From Pedobacter sp. L105 (lineage in GTDB: Bacteria; Bacteroidota; Bacteroidia; Sphingobacteriales; Sphingobacteriaceae), in contig NZ_LMUP01000008.1 in assembly GCF_009765875.1 (NCBI RefSeq), positions 425,776 through 489,775 of the forward strand: a stretch of 64,000 nucleotides of DNA. The letters are read 5' to 3'. Positions within the stretch are counted from its first letter, which is position 1, and each line of letters starts with the position of its first letter. A program made the position numbers and the translations under genes. Positions 9,373 through 17,999 of this stretch are shown one piece after another. The notes below the pieces were generated by a model. The model made no database searches. It worked only from the letters and a program-made list of their open reading frames with translations, and was not told the DNA's origin.

Positions 9373-10191
9373 TTAGCGAAGTATAGTAACAAGAAGAGTT
9401 GCAACAGCAACACCAATAGTAATGAGTTGATTACGTGCAGCATTGGTTACAGCGCCCTTTACTCTAATTGGTTCCACATAAATAACATCATTTTGTTTTA
9501 GATAATAGTAGGGAGATGAAATCAGTGTAGAAGAGGTAAGGTCAAGTCTTATCACATCTTTTTTATCACCGTCATCCCTTAAAAGTAAGATATTGTTCAA
9601 CTTACCATAAACAGTAACATCGCCGGCAAGGGATATGGCGTCAAGAACGGTCACTTTTTCATTAGGCAAAAGATAAGAAGCAGGCTTAGCAACCTCTCCC
9701 ATGATAGTTATTTTATAGGCCCCAAATCTTACTTGTACAGTGGGGTCTTTATAAAATTTAGCAGCTTTTGATTTAATAAGGTTTTTTGCTTCGGTGGTGT
9801 TTAGTCCTGCAACTTTCACTACACCCAATAATGGAATTTCCACATTTCCATCGTGGTCCACCAAAAAACCACTGATGGCAGAGGAGGATGCGCCGGCAGC
9901 GGCACCACTTGCATTTCCGGCGCCAGCAGACGCTGCAGCACCTGGCCCTGAAGAAGTCTGGTTCAGTGCTGAAGTAGCATCAACATCTAATGTCTGTATT
10001 GTGATGTTCAAAATATCATCAGTAACGATGACAGGCGGCACGTACACAGCCATAGGAATTTGTTTTACCTGGGTTGAATCCAGGTTAGCGAAGTAAACAA
10101 TCTTTTTTTTGCTTGCGCACGAGGACAACATTAAAACGCCAAAACACAAAAGGATCAGGAATGGCTTAACTTTTTGGTATATATTATTCAT
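9373..10191 (-). CDS. wza: Wza-type polysaccharide export lipoprotein
   Basis: The 272-aa outer-membrane lipoprotein has a lipobox at MLSSC (Cys25), a Poly_export (PES) domain, an SLBB domain around GEVAKPASYLLPNEKVTVLDAI (read in parts), and a C-terminal hydrophobic segment of the kind Bacteroidota Wza proteins carry. Within the PES domain, residues 79-105 are almost purely Gly, Ala and Ser, an insertion absent from typical Wza. It forms the export channel with the Wzc protein encoded 30 nt downstream. It is short compared with the two long SLBB exporters in this window. Confidence 0.92.
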   Translation of the reverse strand: MNNIYQKVKPFLILLCFGVLMLSSCASKKKIVYFANLDSTQVKQIPMAVYVPPVIVTDDILNITIQTLDVDATSALNQTSSGPGAAASAGAGNASGAAAGASSSAISGFLVDHDGNVEIPLLGVVKVAGLNTTEAKNLIKSKAAKFYKDPTVQVRFGAYKITIMGEVAKPASYLLPNEKVTVLDAISLAGDVTVYGKLNNILLLRDDGDKKDVIRLDLTSSTLISSPYYYLKQNDVIYVEPIRVKGAVTNAARNQLITIGVAVATLLVTILR

Positions 10192-10251
10192 AGACTGTAC
10201 TTTGAAATTTAATGATTTATTATTTTTATTTAAAACCTTTTAGCAAGGCCC

Positions 10252-11004
10252 TTATATCACAATTTTACCGGGCAAAGAAAATACTTCATTATTTCTGAAT
10301 TCATATTTCCCCAGCATTTTGTATAATGTGCCATTTCTTATTGCAGCGGTCAAGTTTATCATATGCTTTTCATGATGCAGATCGGTACCTGCAAATTCAT
10401 ATAATTTTTCTTTTAGAATTTCTTCTGCAGCAACCTTCACCCTTTTACCATAATAACCGAGTATTGCCAACAGATTAAGCTGCAAACCACAGCCAATTTC
10501 TTTAAACCGCTGATAACGTTGGATATTCCCATGATAATAATTATACCTTTCCGGATGTGCAAGAATCACTTTATACCCTCTAATCTGGAGGTCAAAAATT
10601 ATCTCATCGATATTAGGAGTTTCTGAAAGATAAGACATCTCTATCAGGATATGCATTTGAGGAAGTGTAAGTAAATCTTCAACGGCTGTAAAGCTACCAT
10701 CTGCCATATATTCAGCAGCAGCGTCAATTTCTATACTCCATCCTGCTTTCTTTACACCTAATCTTACTTCAGCCAGTACAGGTAAAATTGTCTCTTTGGT
10801 ATTAGGATAAACATCACTATAAATATGTGGCGTACAGATTAACCTGGAGAAACCAAGTTCTTGTAATTGATGGATATAGTTTAATGATTGCATCATATTT
10901 TGAGCACCATCATCTATACCAGGTAAAAGATGAGAATGTACATCTACTCCCAACCATTCTATATCGCTTATATTATTTTTCTTATTAAAAAAAGAGAACA
11001 TCAA
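10252..11004 (-). CDS. CpsB/CapC-family PHP tyrosine-protein phosphatase
   Basis: The 250-aa protein is a metal-dependent PHP-fold phosphatase that dephosphorylates the tyrosine tail of BY-kinases. Metal-ligand motifs are DVHSHLLPGIDDG near residue 21, CTPHIYSDVYP near 60, a central ILIEMSY glutamate, ILAHPERYNYY near 155 and AGTDLHHEKH near 210. It is the first gene of the region A operon, followed by wza and wzc, the usual kinase/phosphatase pairing. Two adjacent ATGs could serve as start. Confidence 0.92.
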   Translation of the reverse strand: MMFSFFNKKNNISDIEWLGVDVHSHLLPGIDDGAQNMMQSLNYIHQLQELGFSRLICTPHIYSDVYPNTKETILPVLAEVRLGVKKAGWSIEIDAAAEYMADGSFTAVEDLLTLPQMHILIEMSYLSETPNIDEIIFDLQIRGYKVILAHPERYNYYHGNIQRYQRFKEIGCGLQLNLLAILGYYGKRVKVAAEEILKEKLYEFAGTDLHHEKHMINLTAAIRNGTLYKMLGKYEFRNNEVFSLPGKIVI

Positions 11005-11864
11005 TATAATTATTAAGTAAAATTGAAATTCACTAATTTCAATATCCCATTTATCATTAACTGTGTTTTACTAAAATAAAGTATTTTTCTGCACTTCAAT
11101 CAAACACTAAAACCTCTTATGGCATTATTTTTTGATTACCTTTCTGTTAAATCTCGTAAAAACAATTATTTAAAGGTATTTCCTCCTTACTTACACACTC
11201 TTTTCTTAAAATTCAACGCTTAATATCTGTAAAACGCAATTTTTAGGGTAAAAGTATATCAAATTCGTTACATTATCAAAATATCCAAATTAAATTCAGA
11301 GTAATCCGAATCATTTTTTGTCTTTTTTAAAATAAAAAATTCAAATAAACACGCCTCCATTTGCAATTAAGGACTGAACCAAAGATATAATTACTAAATT
11401 ATTAATTAATATATACATAAAATATATTTAATTAATTAAAATACACCCTCAATTTCAGCCGGATATCCTGCCAATTTGCAGTTTCACTAACAATTATAAT
11501 ACCAAAGTCATTCCACACTATCTGTATTACTGAGGGCTTTATCAAACAAATACCTTTTAACTAATTAAATATAAGTCATTTACACATTAGTTAGTGTGTT
11601 TTATACGTTAAGCACTAATGATATTTAAGATAAATAATTCCAATTTATAGCTGATTTGCTCCTGGATTTGACCTAGAGTACATAATTAATCCTAATTTTT
11701 ATAAATATTGCCCTGTTTTTGATTCAACAAACTGATGAATTATACAATTACATAATTAATCTATTCAGAGTTTAAACTATAAGGGAGTACACCCGCATCC
11801 CTGGCCCAACAACTTTTAAAAGCCAGGTTGTGAATTCAAAGATTTTGCAGAACTTAGCGATAAA
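11005..11864. other. 860-bp AT-rich divergent intergenic region
   Basis: No convincing coding frame is seen between the minus-strand phosphatase gene and the plus-strand GT2 gene. The stretch must hold both divergent promoters. The only exact TAnnTTTG box is TATCTTTG on the minus strand (11380-11387), but it lacks a TTG at the right distance. A 7-bp inverted repeat (11585-11591 with 11614-11620) and a near-palindromic TTAATTAA-rich block around 11399-11436 are visible. A short CCTGGC/GCCAGG hairpin (11800-11827) lies just before the GT2 start. The function of these elements is unknown. Confidence 0.6.
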
Positions 11865-12812
11865 ATGCAAAAACCTGTTGCTATCCTGCTGCTCAACTGG
11901 AACACACCTTTATATACTTCCAACTGCATCTCTTCCTTGCTGGCAGTAGGTGACCACTCCTTATTTGATATTATCATAGCAGATAATGGATCTACCGACG
12001 GATCTTTACAAAAATTAAAAAGTCAGTTTCCTCAGTTAACCTTTCTGGACAATGAATACAATCTTGGCTTCGCCGAAGGTAATAACAGAGCTATAAATTA
12101 TAGCATTAGCCAAGGATACATGTACTCACTGATCCTGAACAATGATACAGAAACCGAAGAAGACCTGGTAAAATTGCTTTTACAACATTTGCAGGAACAC
12201 CCAAAAGCAGCGGCTGTACAGCCAGCAATCTACTGGCTGCATGATAAAACAAAATTATGGAATGGAAACGGTTGCTTTAACGCGGTTACCGGTAAAATTT
12301 ATGCACGCAAAATACCTGCCGTCCATCCTGTAAAATATATTCGTGCAAAATGGCTAACCGGCTGCTGCATGCTGGTTAGAAATAGTGTACTGGCAAAAGA
12401 AGGCGCATTTAACAAACAGTTCTTTCTTTATTATGAAGATGTAGAGCTTTCATTCAGACTGCGGGCAGCAGGCCATGAGCTGCACTATCTTCCTACAGCA
12501 ACAGTCTATCATGAAGCAGGGGCTTCCGGACAATTGACAAGCCGCGAAAAAGAAGGTACGCTTAGCCCTGTTATTCATTATTACGTCTCCAGGAACCACA
12601 TTTGGTTTTTAGGGCGCTTTGGCAATCCTCTTTTTTATCCCTTCATGATACTTTTTAATGCTCCTTATTATCTGGGGCTACTTTGTTATTTTATGTTAAG
12701 GGGCAGACGTAAAAAAGCAAAATTTTTAATAAATGGCATAAAAGACGGCTTTTTTACATCAGAAAAGGTAATTTGGCCAAAATTAAACCGCAACACTACA
12801 ATTCACCCATGA
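11865..12812 (+). CDS. Glycosyltransferase family 2 (rhamnosyltransferase-like)
   Basis: The 315-aa protein carries a GT-A domain: VAILLLNWNTP, IIIADNGSTDGS, a NLGFAEGNNRAI segment typical of rhamnosyltransferase-like GT2 enzymes, SLILNNDTETEEDL as the DxD-equivalent, and an FLYYEDVELSFRLRAAGHEL acid/base region near residue 190. The C-terminus has a hydrophobic stretch near 265-285 that may anchor it to the membrane. Its stop overlaps the next gene start by an ATGA. It opens the plus-strand module that includes a Wzy-like protein. Confidence 0.9.
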   Translation: MQKPVAILLLNWNTPLYTSNCISSLLAVGDHSLFDIIIADNGSTDGSLQKLKSQFPQLTFLDNEYNLGFAEGNNRAINYSISQGYMYSLILNNDTETEEDLVKLLLQHLQEHPKAAAVQPAIYWLHDKTKLWNGNGCFNAVTGKIYARKIPAVHPVKYIRAKWLTGCCMLVRNSVLAKEGAFNKQFFLYYEDVELSFRLRAAGHELHYLPTATVYHEAGASGQLTSREKEGTLSPVIHYYVSRNHIWFLGRFGNPLFYPFMILFNAPYYLGLLCYFMLRGRRKKAKFLINGIKDGFFTSEKVIWPKLNRNTTIHP

Positions 12813-14197
12813 TTATTTTTCCATTAATCTTTTTATGCTCTTTTATCATCGCTATCAGAGAGATTATAAAGGGAAATACCCAGGGTTTTCTGCTCTTCAT
12901 TATTTTTGGACTTTCCATGTATACAACAGCAATGTCTGTTGCGTTTACTCTCGGTCTGAAAGATATCATTCCGGCTTTTCAGTTTTTCAAAGAACTGATC
13001 ATTCTTTCAGTACTTACCATCAATATACTTTCGCTAAGAAAAAGGCCCAGATTTCATCTGATCGACTATCTCATTTTTATATTTTTTGCTTATACCCTCG
13101 CTTATGCCATATTACCTATTGGGGAACAATCCTTTTTCGACCGTCTGATTGCCTTTAAAAGCACCTCGTTTTTTGTAATGGTTTATTTTGCCGGTCGTTT
13201 TTTCGATCCTACTAAAATTTACATCAACAAATATTTTAATTATATCATGCTGCTCACTATTGCCGCCGGAGCTGTGATCTGCCTTGAAGTAGCATTTAAT
13301 CAACACCTGCAAACCGTAACAGGCTACGCTGATTACAGTTATTATTTTTTCAACTTTGAACCTAGCGGAAACTATGGCCTAAGCTGGACCTTTGAGTCTG
13401 AAGGAGGATTTAAACGTTTTGCCAGCTTCTTCGCCAATCCCCTGGAGAATGCAGCAGCTACCCTGATTGCACTTGCTGTTATTGCAGCATTATACACTAG
13501 GGATGACAACAAGTTTAAGCCAGACCTAACCGGCCTCCTCGCTCTTGGCGCAAGTTTTATATGTATTGTATTCGCCATTTCCAGGGCACCATTTGCCAGT
13601 TATTTCCTGGTGATTTACATCTACGCACTGCTGACTAAAAAAAAATATATCACCCACACTATTCATTTGGCCTTAGCAGCAGTAGCACTTTATTTCATCT
13701 GGGTGATCACCAGCTTCGAAGACAAAGCAAATGGAATTGCGGAAGTAATTGTAAACACCTTAAACTTCAGTAACCCCTCCAGTGTAGGACACGTAGTAGA
13801 ATGGATAGAAGGTGTTACTTCTATGCTCAGCAGTCCATTCGGACTTGGATTAGGTACATCAGGCAGGGTAGGTGGTTCATTGGGCGAAACTACCGGAGGA
13901 GAAAACCAGTTTATTATTATTGGGGTACAGGCAGGGGTACTTGCCCTATTATGTTATCTGGCCATCTATATTTCTTTTATAAGGACTGCCACCCGATGGC
14001 TCCCAAAACTAAAAGGCAGGGAAAGAAAAGTATGCATGATGGTATTATTGGTAAAAGTGGCCATATTTATACCTTTACTCACATCCGAAGTAGAATCCTC
14101 CTCCTATATATCTTATATGAATTGGTTTTTTTCCGGATTGCTGATCAGTATGATCATGCAGTACAGCAAAAATAAGGAGGCGAGTTATGTACATTGA
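12809..14197 (+). CDS. O-antigen ligase/polymerase (Wzy_C family) membrane protein
   Basis: The ATG at 12809 is preferred over one at 12773 because it gives an ATGA overlap with the GT2 gene and begins directly in the first membrane helix (MIIFPLIFLCSF). About 10-12 hydrophobic segments follow. The Wzy_C signature is visible near residue 350: PFGLGLGTSGRVGG, then GGENQFIIIGVQAGVLALL, with the conserved Glu-Asn and Gly. It probably polymerises or ligates undecaprenyl-linked glycans in the periplasm. It is a second polymerase-type gene close to region A, whose own polymerase lies at the left edge. Confidence 0.85.
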   Translation: MIIFPLIFLCSFIIAIREIIKGNTQGFLLFIIFGLSMYTTAMSVAFTLGLKDIIPAFQFFKELIILSVLTINILSLRKRPRFHLIDYLIFIFFAYTLAYAILPIGEQSFFDRLIAFKSTSFFVMVYFAGRFFDPTKIYINKYFNYIMLLTIAAGAVICLEVAFNQHLQTVTGYADYSYYFFNFEPSGNYGLSWTFESEGGFKRFASFFANPLENAAATLIALAVIAALYTRDDNKFKPDLTGLLALGASFICIVFAISRAPFASYFLVIYIYALLTKKKYITHTIHLALAAVALYFIWVITSFEDKANGIAEVIVNTLNFSNPSSVGHVVEWIEGVTSMLSSPFGLGLGTSGRVGGSLGETTGGENQFIIIGVQAGVLALLCYLAIYISFIRTATRWLPKLKGRERKVCMMVLLVKVAIFIPLLTSEVESSSYISYMNWFFSGLLISMIMQYSKNKEASYVH

Positions 14198-14897
14198 AAA
14201 AATCATCCGGAAACTAAAAAACGATCCCAATTACAAATGGGAAAGCAACTATACATTGAGGGACCTTTTTATGATCAGCAGCCGGCGTTTCCTTCAACTC
14301 AGCAGGGGGTTTTTCCTGCGTCCCTTTCTTAAAAGTTCTTCAGGGCTATTGTTTCTTGGCTCCCGTGTCAAAATCAGTCATGCCTATCAGTTAAGCGCGG
14401 GTAAAAACATGATTATAGAAGATAATGTTTATATCAATGCATTGTCGGAAAATGGAATTGTAATTGGTGATAATGTATCTATCGCAAGAGACTCTATTCT
14501 AATTTGTACCGGCGTCATCGCTCAGAAGGGAACCGGAATTACCATTGGTCAGGGAACGGGAATTAACGCCCGTGCTTACTTTTCCGGTCAGGGCGGGATA
14601 AAAATAGGTACAGACGTGATTTTTGGCCCAGAGGTGAAGATCTTTTCAGAGAACCATAACTATTCACATCCCGAACAAACCATTAAAGCACAGGGAGTAT
14701 CCAGAATAGGTGTTGTTATTGGGGATAACTGCTGGCTCGGCGCCGGGGTTACTGTTTTGGATGGAGTAATTATCGGTAACGGTTGTGTTATTGCTGCCGG
14801 CAGTGTAGTTAACAAATCAATTCCCGAGAATTCAATTGCAGCAGGTGTTCCAGCCAAAGTAATTAAATCCAGAACTAACCCATTCAATAAACCCTAA
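14187..14897 (+). CDS. Hexapeptide-repeat acyltransferase
   Basis: The 236-aa protein is a left-handed beta-helix acyltransferase. Repeats such as MIIEDNVYINA, IVIGDNVSIARDS, ITIGQGTGINARAYF and VVIGDNCWLGAGVTVLDGVI end in NSIAAGVPAKVIKSR. A SENHNYSHPE stretch near residue 155 supplies the catalytic-type histidine. Its ATG is preceded by a strong AAGGAGG ribosome-binding site, rare in these operons, and overlaps the end of the Wzy gene by 11 nt. It probably acetylates a sugar of the glycan made by the two preceding genes. Confidence 0.9.
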   Translation: MYIEKIIRKLKNDPNYKWESNYTLRDLFMISSRRFLQLSRGFFLRPFLKSSSGLLFLGSRVKISHAYQLSAGKNMIIEDNVYINALSENGIVIGDNVSIARDSILICTGVIAQKGTGITIGQGTGINARAYFSGQGGIKIGTDVIFGPEVKIFSENHNYSHPEQTIKAQGVSRIGVVIGDNCWLGAGVTVLDGVIIGNGCVIAAGSVVNKSIPENSIAAGVPAKVIKSRTNPFNKP

Positions 14898-14904
14898 AAG
14901 CGAA

Positions 14905-16011
14905 TTATTTTAAACTAGAATTTAATTTTTTAGTGAAGAAATTGAATTTCGATCTTTTAGCTTTCAATTGCGATAACCGGGAGAACTTACCAATTACTAA
15001 ATGACGTTTCAATTTCATTGCAGGGCTTTCAATAAAATGCCAGGATAAATATGCGAATACCATAGTAATTGATGCAGCAATAAAAAAATGGGAATAAACA
15101 TTCAATTCCGGTAATTCCAAAAAGAGAATTTGCTGAATTGGAAATGCATATATATACAGTCCATAAGAAAAATCTCCGTGTTTAGAAAAATTCTTGATGC
15201 TTGTTGTTTTCACAAAACCGATGAATAACAGAAAGTACCCAAGAGAGAACCCCGTAATGATATAAGCAGACAATTGATTCGTGTTAAAATAAAGGTTCAT
15301 TATCAAAGCAACAAACGCAAAAAAGGCAAAAAATTTATTTACTGTTATCCTTGTCCGAAAAATATAAATTAATGACCCTAAGCCAAAATAGAAAACGTTT
15401 TGCGCATGTTCATAAAACAGCACACTTCTATATAAAAGAATAGTGATAAGGGCAACAATAATAAATTGAAAATATCGCTTAGTCAGCAAGAATCCAAATG
15501 CCGCTACTAAGAAATAGCAACCAATTTCTTGTGGCAAACTCCATAAACTAGCATTTACAATACCATGTAAAGGATTACCGATAAATAGTCCTGGTAAAGG
15601 ATAATATATATGCACTGCCAGGATATTCCGTAAGTAGCGAAAGGTATTTAAGTTATGAATATATTCACTCATTGAAACCTTTGTAAAAAACGGACCAATG
15701 ACAAAAACTGTTACTAATATAGTTACTATTAAAGCAGGGTAGATCCTGAGGACCCGTGATCTCGCAAAATTCAAAAAACTTGCAGATCTGTCAAAGCTCA
15801 TTGAGATGAGCATTCCGCTAATTATGAAAAAAATTGCTACCGAGATACTGCCAAATGAAAATATACCATGACTAAAACTTTCAAGGGGCTCCTTAACCCC
15901 TGGCGTTACATCAAAGGAATGTGAGAATATTACAGCAAGAGCAGCTAAAAACCTTATAAAATCGAAATTATTATCTCGGTTTTTCAAATATTGATTTACA
16001 GTAAGATCCAT
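14905..16011 (-). CDS. Acyltransferase family 3 (OafA/YrhL-like) membrane protein
   Basis: The 368-aa integral membrane protein opens with NNFDFIRFLAALAVIFSHSF, the hallmark acyltransferase-3 start with catalytic His, followed by FFIISGMLISMSF and a FARSRVLRIYPAL motif. About 10 hydrophobic segments are present and the C-terminus is basic. Such proteins transfer acetyl groups across the membrane to surface glycans. It is a single minus-strand gene converging with the hexapeptide transferase (7-nt gap) and divergent from the GT4 at 16228. Confidence 0.9.
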   Translation of the reverse strand: MDLTVNQYLKNRDNNFDFIRFLAALAVIFSHSFDVTPGVKEPLESFSHGIFSFGSISVAIFFIISGMLISMSFDRSASFLNFARSRVLRIYPALIVTILVTVFVIGPFFTKVSMSEYIHNLNTFRYLRNILAVHIYYPLPGLFIGNPLHGIVNASLWSLPQEIGCYFLVAAFGFLLTKRYFQFIIVALITILLYRSVLFYEHAQNVFYFGLGSLIYIFRTRITVNKFFAFFAFVALIMNLYFNTNQLSAYIITGFSLGYFLLFIGFVKTTSIKNFSKHGDFSYGLYIYAFPIQQILFLELPELNVYSHFFIAASITMVFAYLSWHFIESPAMKLKRHLVIGKFSRLSQLKAKRSKFNFFTKKLNSSLK

Positions 16012-16085
16012 ATTAAATTAGTATCAAACACACAATCTATATAAAAAAAATAAATAACACAATAATTATATCTTTTATTTTAAAA

Positions 16086-16093
16086 CAAATATA
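16086..16093 (-). promoter_or_regulatory. Candidate -7 box TATATTTG upstream of the OafA-like gene
   Basis: An exact match to the Bacteroidota TAnnTTTG box lies 75 nt before the ATG on the minus strand. No TTG is found 17-23 nt upstream (only TTTC near 16117-16120), so this is a weak call. Confidence 0.25.
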
Positions 16094-16227
16094 CCTCCAT
16101 GTTATGTGTATTTTTTGAAAATTGAACTTTCTGGAGTAAATATAAGAGGAGCAAAAAAAGCTTACTATAAAGAATACTTTTCATCAGCGTACGCCTATTT
16201 ATAGCATTTTAATAATACTTTTACCGA

Positions 16228-17379
16228 ATGCAAAAAAGGATATCTGACAGCATGAATAACCCATTGATTATTGGTATAGATATCCGGGATCTAAGTCTGG
16301 CAAAAACCGGAACAAAAACATACCTAGCGGAACTTTGCAGCGCATTCAAATTGCTGGAAAATGAACACTATCATTTCCACTTTCTTGATTCCGGCTCGCA
16401 TGATAGTACCAGCAGCAAAGGTTCAACAAATAAATATGCAGAACACTTCAGGTACCATTTATGGAAGCAGGTGATCCTGCCTTATAAGGCCTGGCGCAAT
16501 CATTGTGACATTCTATTTTGTACAGACAACTTTGTTCCCCTCCTCCATCTGGGGTACCAGACTGTACCTGTATTTCATGATGCATTTTTCTTTGAAAATC
16601 CGGAACATTATGGAAAACTCTGGCTCAAACTCTATCATCTTACCGCTATTCCTGCTGCAAAAAGATCCGCTTTTATTGTCACGCCTACACTATATGCACA
16701 ACAGCAGATCCATCGGTATACCAGCATCCCGCTTGAAAAATTAAAAGTTATCTATGAAGGGCCAAAAACCATGGAGCCGCTATTAGAGAACCATTTTACA
16801 GAAAGGTTCAATCTAAAAGATAAAGATTACATTCTTCATGTGGGTTCTATGTTTAAAAGGAAAAATATTCCTGCTTTGATCCGTGCTTTTCGTCTGCTGA
16901 AGGATAAAACAGGCACCAAAATCAAATTGGTGCTTGCTGGCCCATCATCCGCCAGTAAAGATAGTAACGACTATAATTTGATACTGGAGGCAATTACCAG
17001 TTTACAGCTTCAAGATGAAGTTATTTTAACAGGCTATTTAAGTGATAATGAACTGGCCAGCATTTATAACCATGCGCTGTTATATGTATTTCCTTCAGTA
17101 AATGAAGGATTTGGCATTCCCATATTGGAAGCATTTAAATATCAACTACCAGTATTGGTAGCTAATAATTCCTGTCTGCCGGAAGTAGGCGGAGACGCTG
17201 TACTGACTTTTGATCCATTTAATCCCGAAGACATTTGTACTAAGATAATCATGGTCATAGAAAATGAAACCCTTAGAAAAGAGCTTATTCAAAAAGGAAA
17301 AATCAGGCTTAAAGACTTTTCCTGGCAAAAAACTGCCATACAATTGCTTGAATTATTTAAGACTCTAAAGACTGCCTAG
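16228..17379 (+). CDS. Glycosyltransferase family 4 (mannosyltransferase-like)
   Basis: The 383-aa protein is a GT-B enzyme. The N-terminal domain has IGIDIRDLSLAKTGTKTYL, and the C-terminal domain has ILHVGSMFKRKNIPALIRAF near residue 210 and the E-x7-E motif FPSVNEGFGIPILEAFKYQLP near residue 290 (read in parts). These match WbdA/MtfB-like GT4 transferases. A second ATG eight codons in (16252) is an alternative start; the first is not preceded by a clear ribosome-binding site. It is a monocistronic plus-strand gene flanked by about 216 bp upstream and 252 bp downstream without genes. Confidence 0.9.
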   Translation: MQKRISDSMNNPLIIGIDIRDLSLAKTGTKTYLAELCSAFKLLENEHYHFHFLDSGSHDSTSSKGSTNKYAEHFRYHLWKQVILPYKAWRNHCDILFCTDNFVPLLHLGYQTVPVFHDAFFFENPEHYGKLWLKLYHLTAIPAAKRSAFIVTPTLYAQQQIHRYTSIPLEKLKVIYEGPKTMEPLLENHFTERFNLKDKDYILHVGSMFKRKNIPALIRAFRLLKDKTGTKIKLVLAGPSSASKDSNDYNLILEAITSLQLQDEVILTGYLSDNELASIYNHALLYVFPSVNEGFGIPILEAFKYQLPVLVANNSCLPEVGGDAVLTFDPFNPEDICTKIIMVIENETLRKELIQKGKIRLKDFSWQKTAIQLLELFKTLKTA

Positions 17380-17631
17380 ACACAGAAATGTCCCTCAGAT
17401 CAGGATCGCTAATGACTTTTAACATAAAAAAGCCAAACAACGATAATAATTGACTTAAAAAGCTAAAATCGATAGTTTTTATAATAAAAATATGAGCTCA
17501 AATCATACTATTATTTCCAATAAACAAATATTATTTATATAAATTTCTAAAAATGAAGATTATTAATCAAAAACAACTTAAATTAGCAGTCAGGTAGAAA
17601 AAGCCTACCATCAGGTATTGAAATTTCATCA

Positions 17632-17991
17632 ATGCATAAAGCGCAATACATGAAACAAATAGGAAATACTATAAAAGAGTTGCGCCTTAAAAAAGGCATG
17701 ACCCAAAAGCAGCTGGCCGCGGCAGTAAAAGTATCCAGTGCCAAAATTTGTGCCATAGAGAAGGCGTTAACACCCATTACTGCAGCAACTATATTAAAGC
17801 TATCCGCAGCCTTAAAAGTTTCACCAGGAAAATTTTTATTCGAAGAATGGGATGAATATACACCTGCAAAAACAGCCTGGAAGATCAGGGAACTCAATGA
17901 AGAACTAAAGGAACTGGATCAGAAGATCTATAGTCTTCGCCTAAAAATAATTGAACTTTATGAGCAGTTGCATCAAGTCCCTAAAATATGA
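17632..17991 (+). CDS. XRE-type HTH regulator with C-terminal coiled coil
   Basis: The 119-aa DNA-binding protein has an XRE/Cro helix-turn-helix at residues 7-62 (GNTIKELRLKKGMTQKQLAA, then VSSAKICAIEKALTPITAAT), followed by a Leu/Ile heptad coiled coil ending in IIELYEQLHQ. It resembles the second XRE protein at 44996 in size, layout and tail, so both look like members of one EPS-linked regulator family. A second ATG at 17650 could be the real start. A loose TTG-N20-TAgtTTTt promoter candidate lies at 17450-17480. Targets are not known. Confidence 0.85.
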   Translation: MHKAQYMKQIGNTIKELRLKKGMTQKQLAAAVKVSSAKICAIEKALTPITAATILKLSAALKVSPGKFLFEEWDEYTPAKTAWKIRELNEELKELDQKIYSLRLKIIELYEQLHQVPKI

Positions 17992-17999
17992 GATCGTTG

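Noticed and set aside
11380..11387. TATCTTTG box as promoter for the phosphatase-wza-wzc operon
   Set aside because: There is no TTG 17-23 nt upstream, and the leader would be about 375 nt long; support is too weak for a separate feature.
11800..11827. CCTGGC/GCCAGG hairpin before the GT2 gene as a riboswitch or terminator
   Set aside because: The stem is only 6 bp with a 16-nt loop and no T-tract; it is mentioned only as part of the intergenic region.
17583..17897. Minus-strand open frame of 104 codons opposite the XRE gene
   Set aside because: The plus-strand frame has a clear HTH and coiled coil, while the minus-strand translation resembles no known family.
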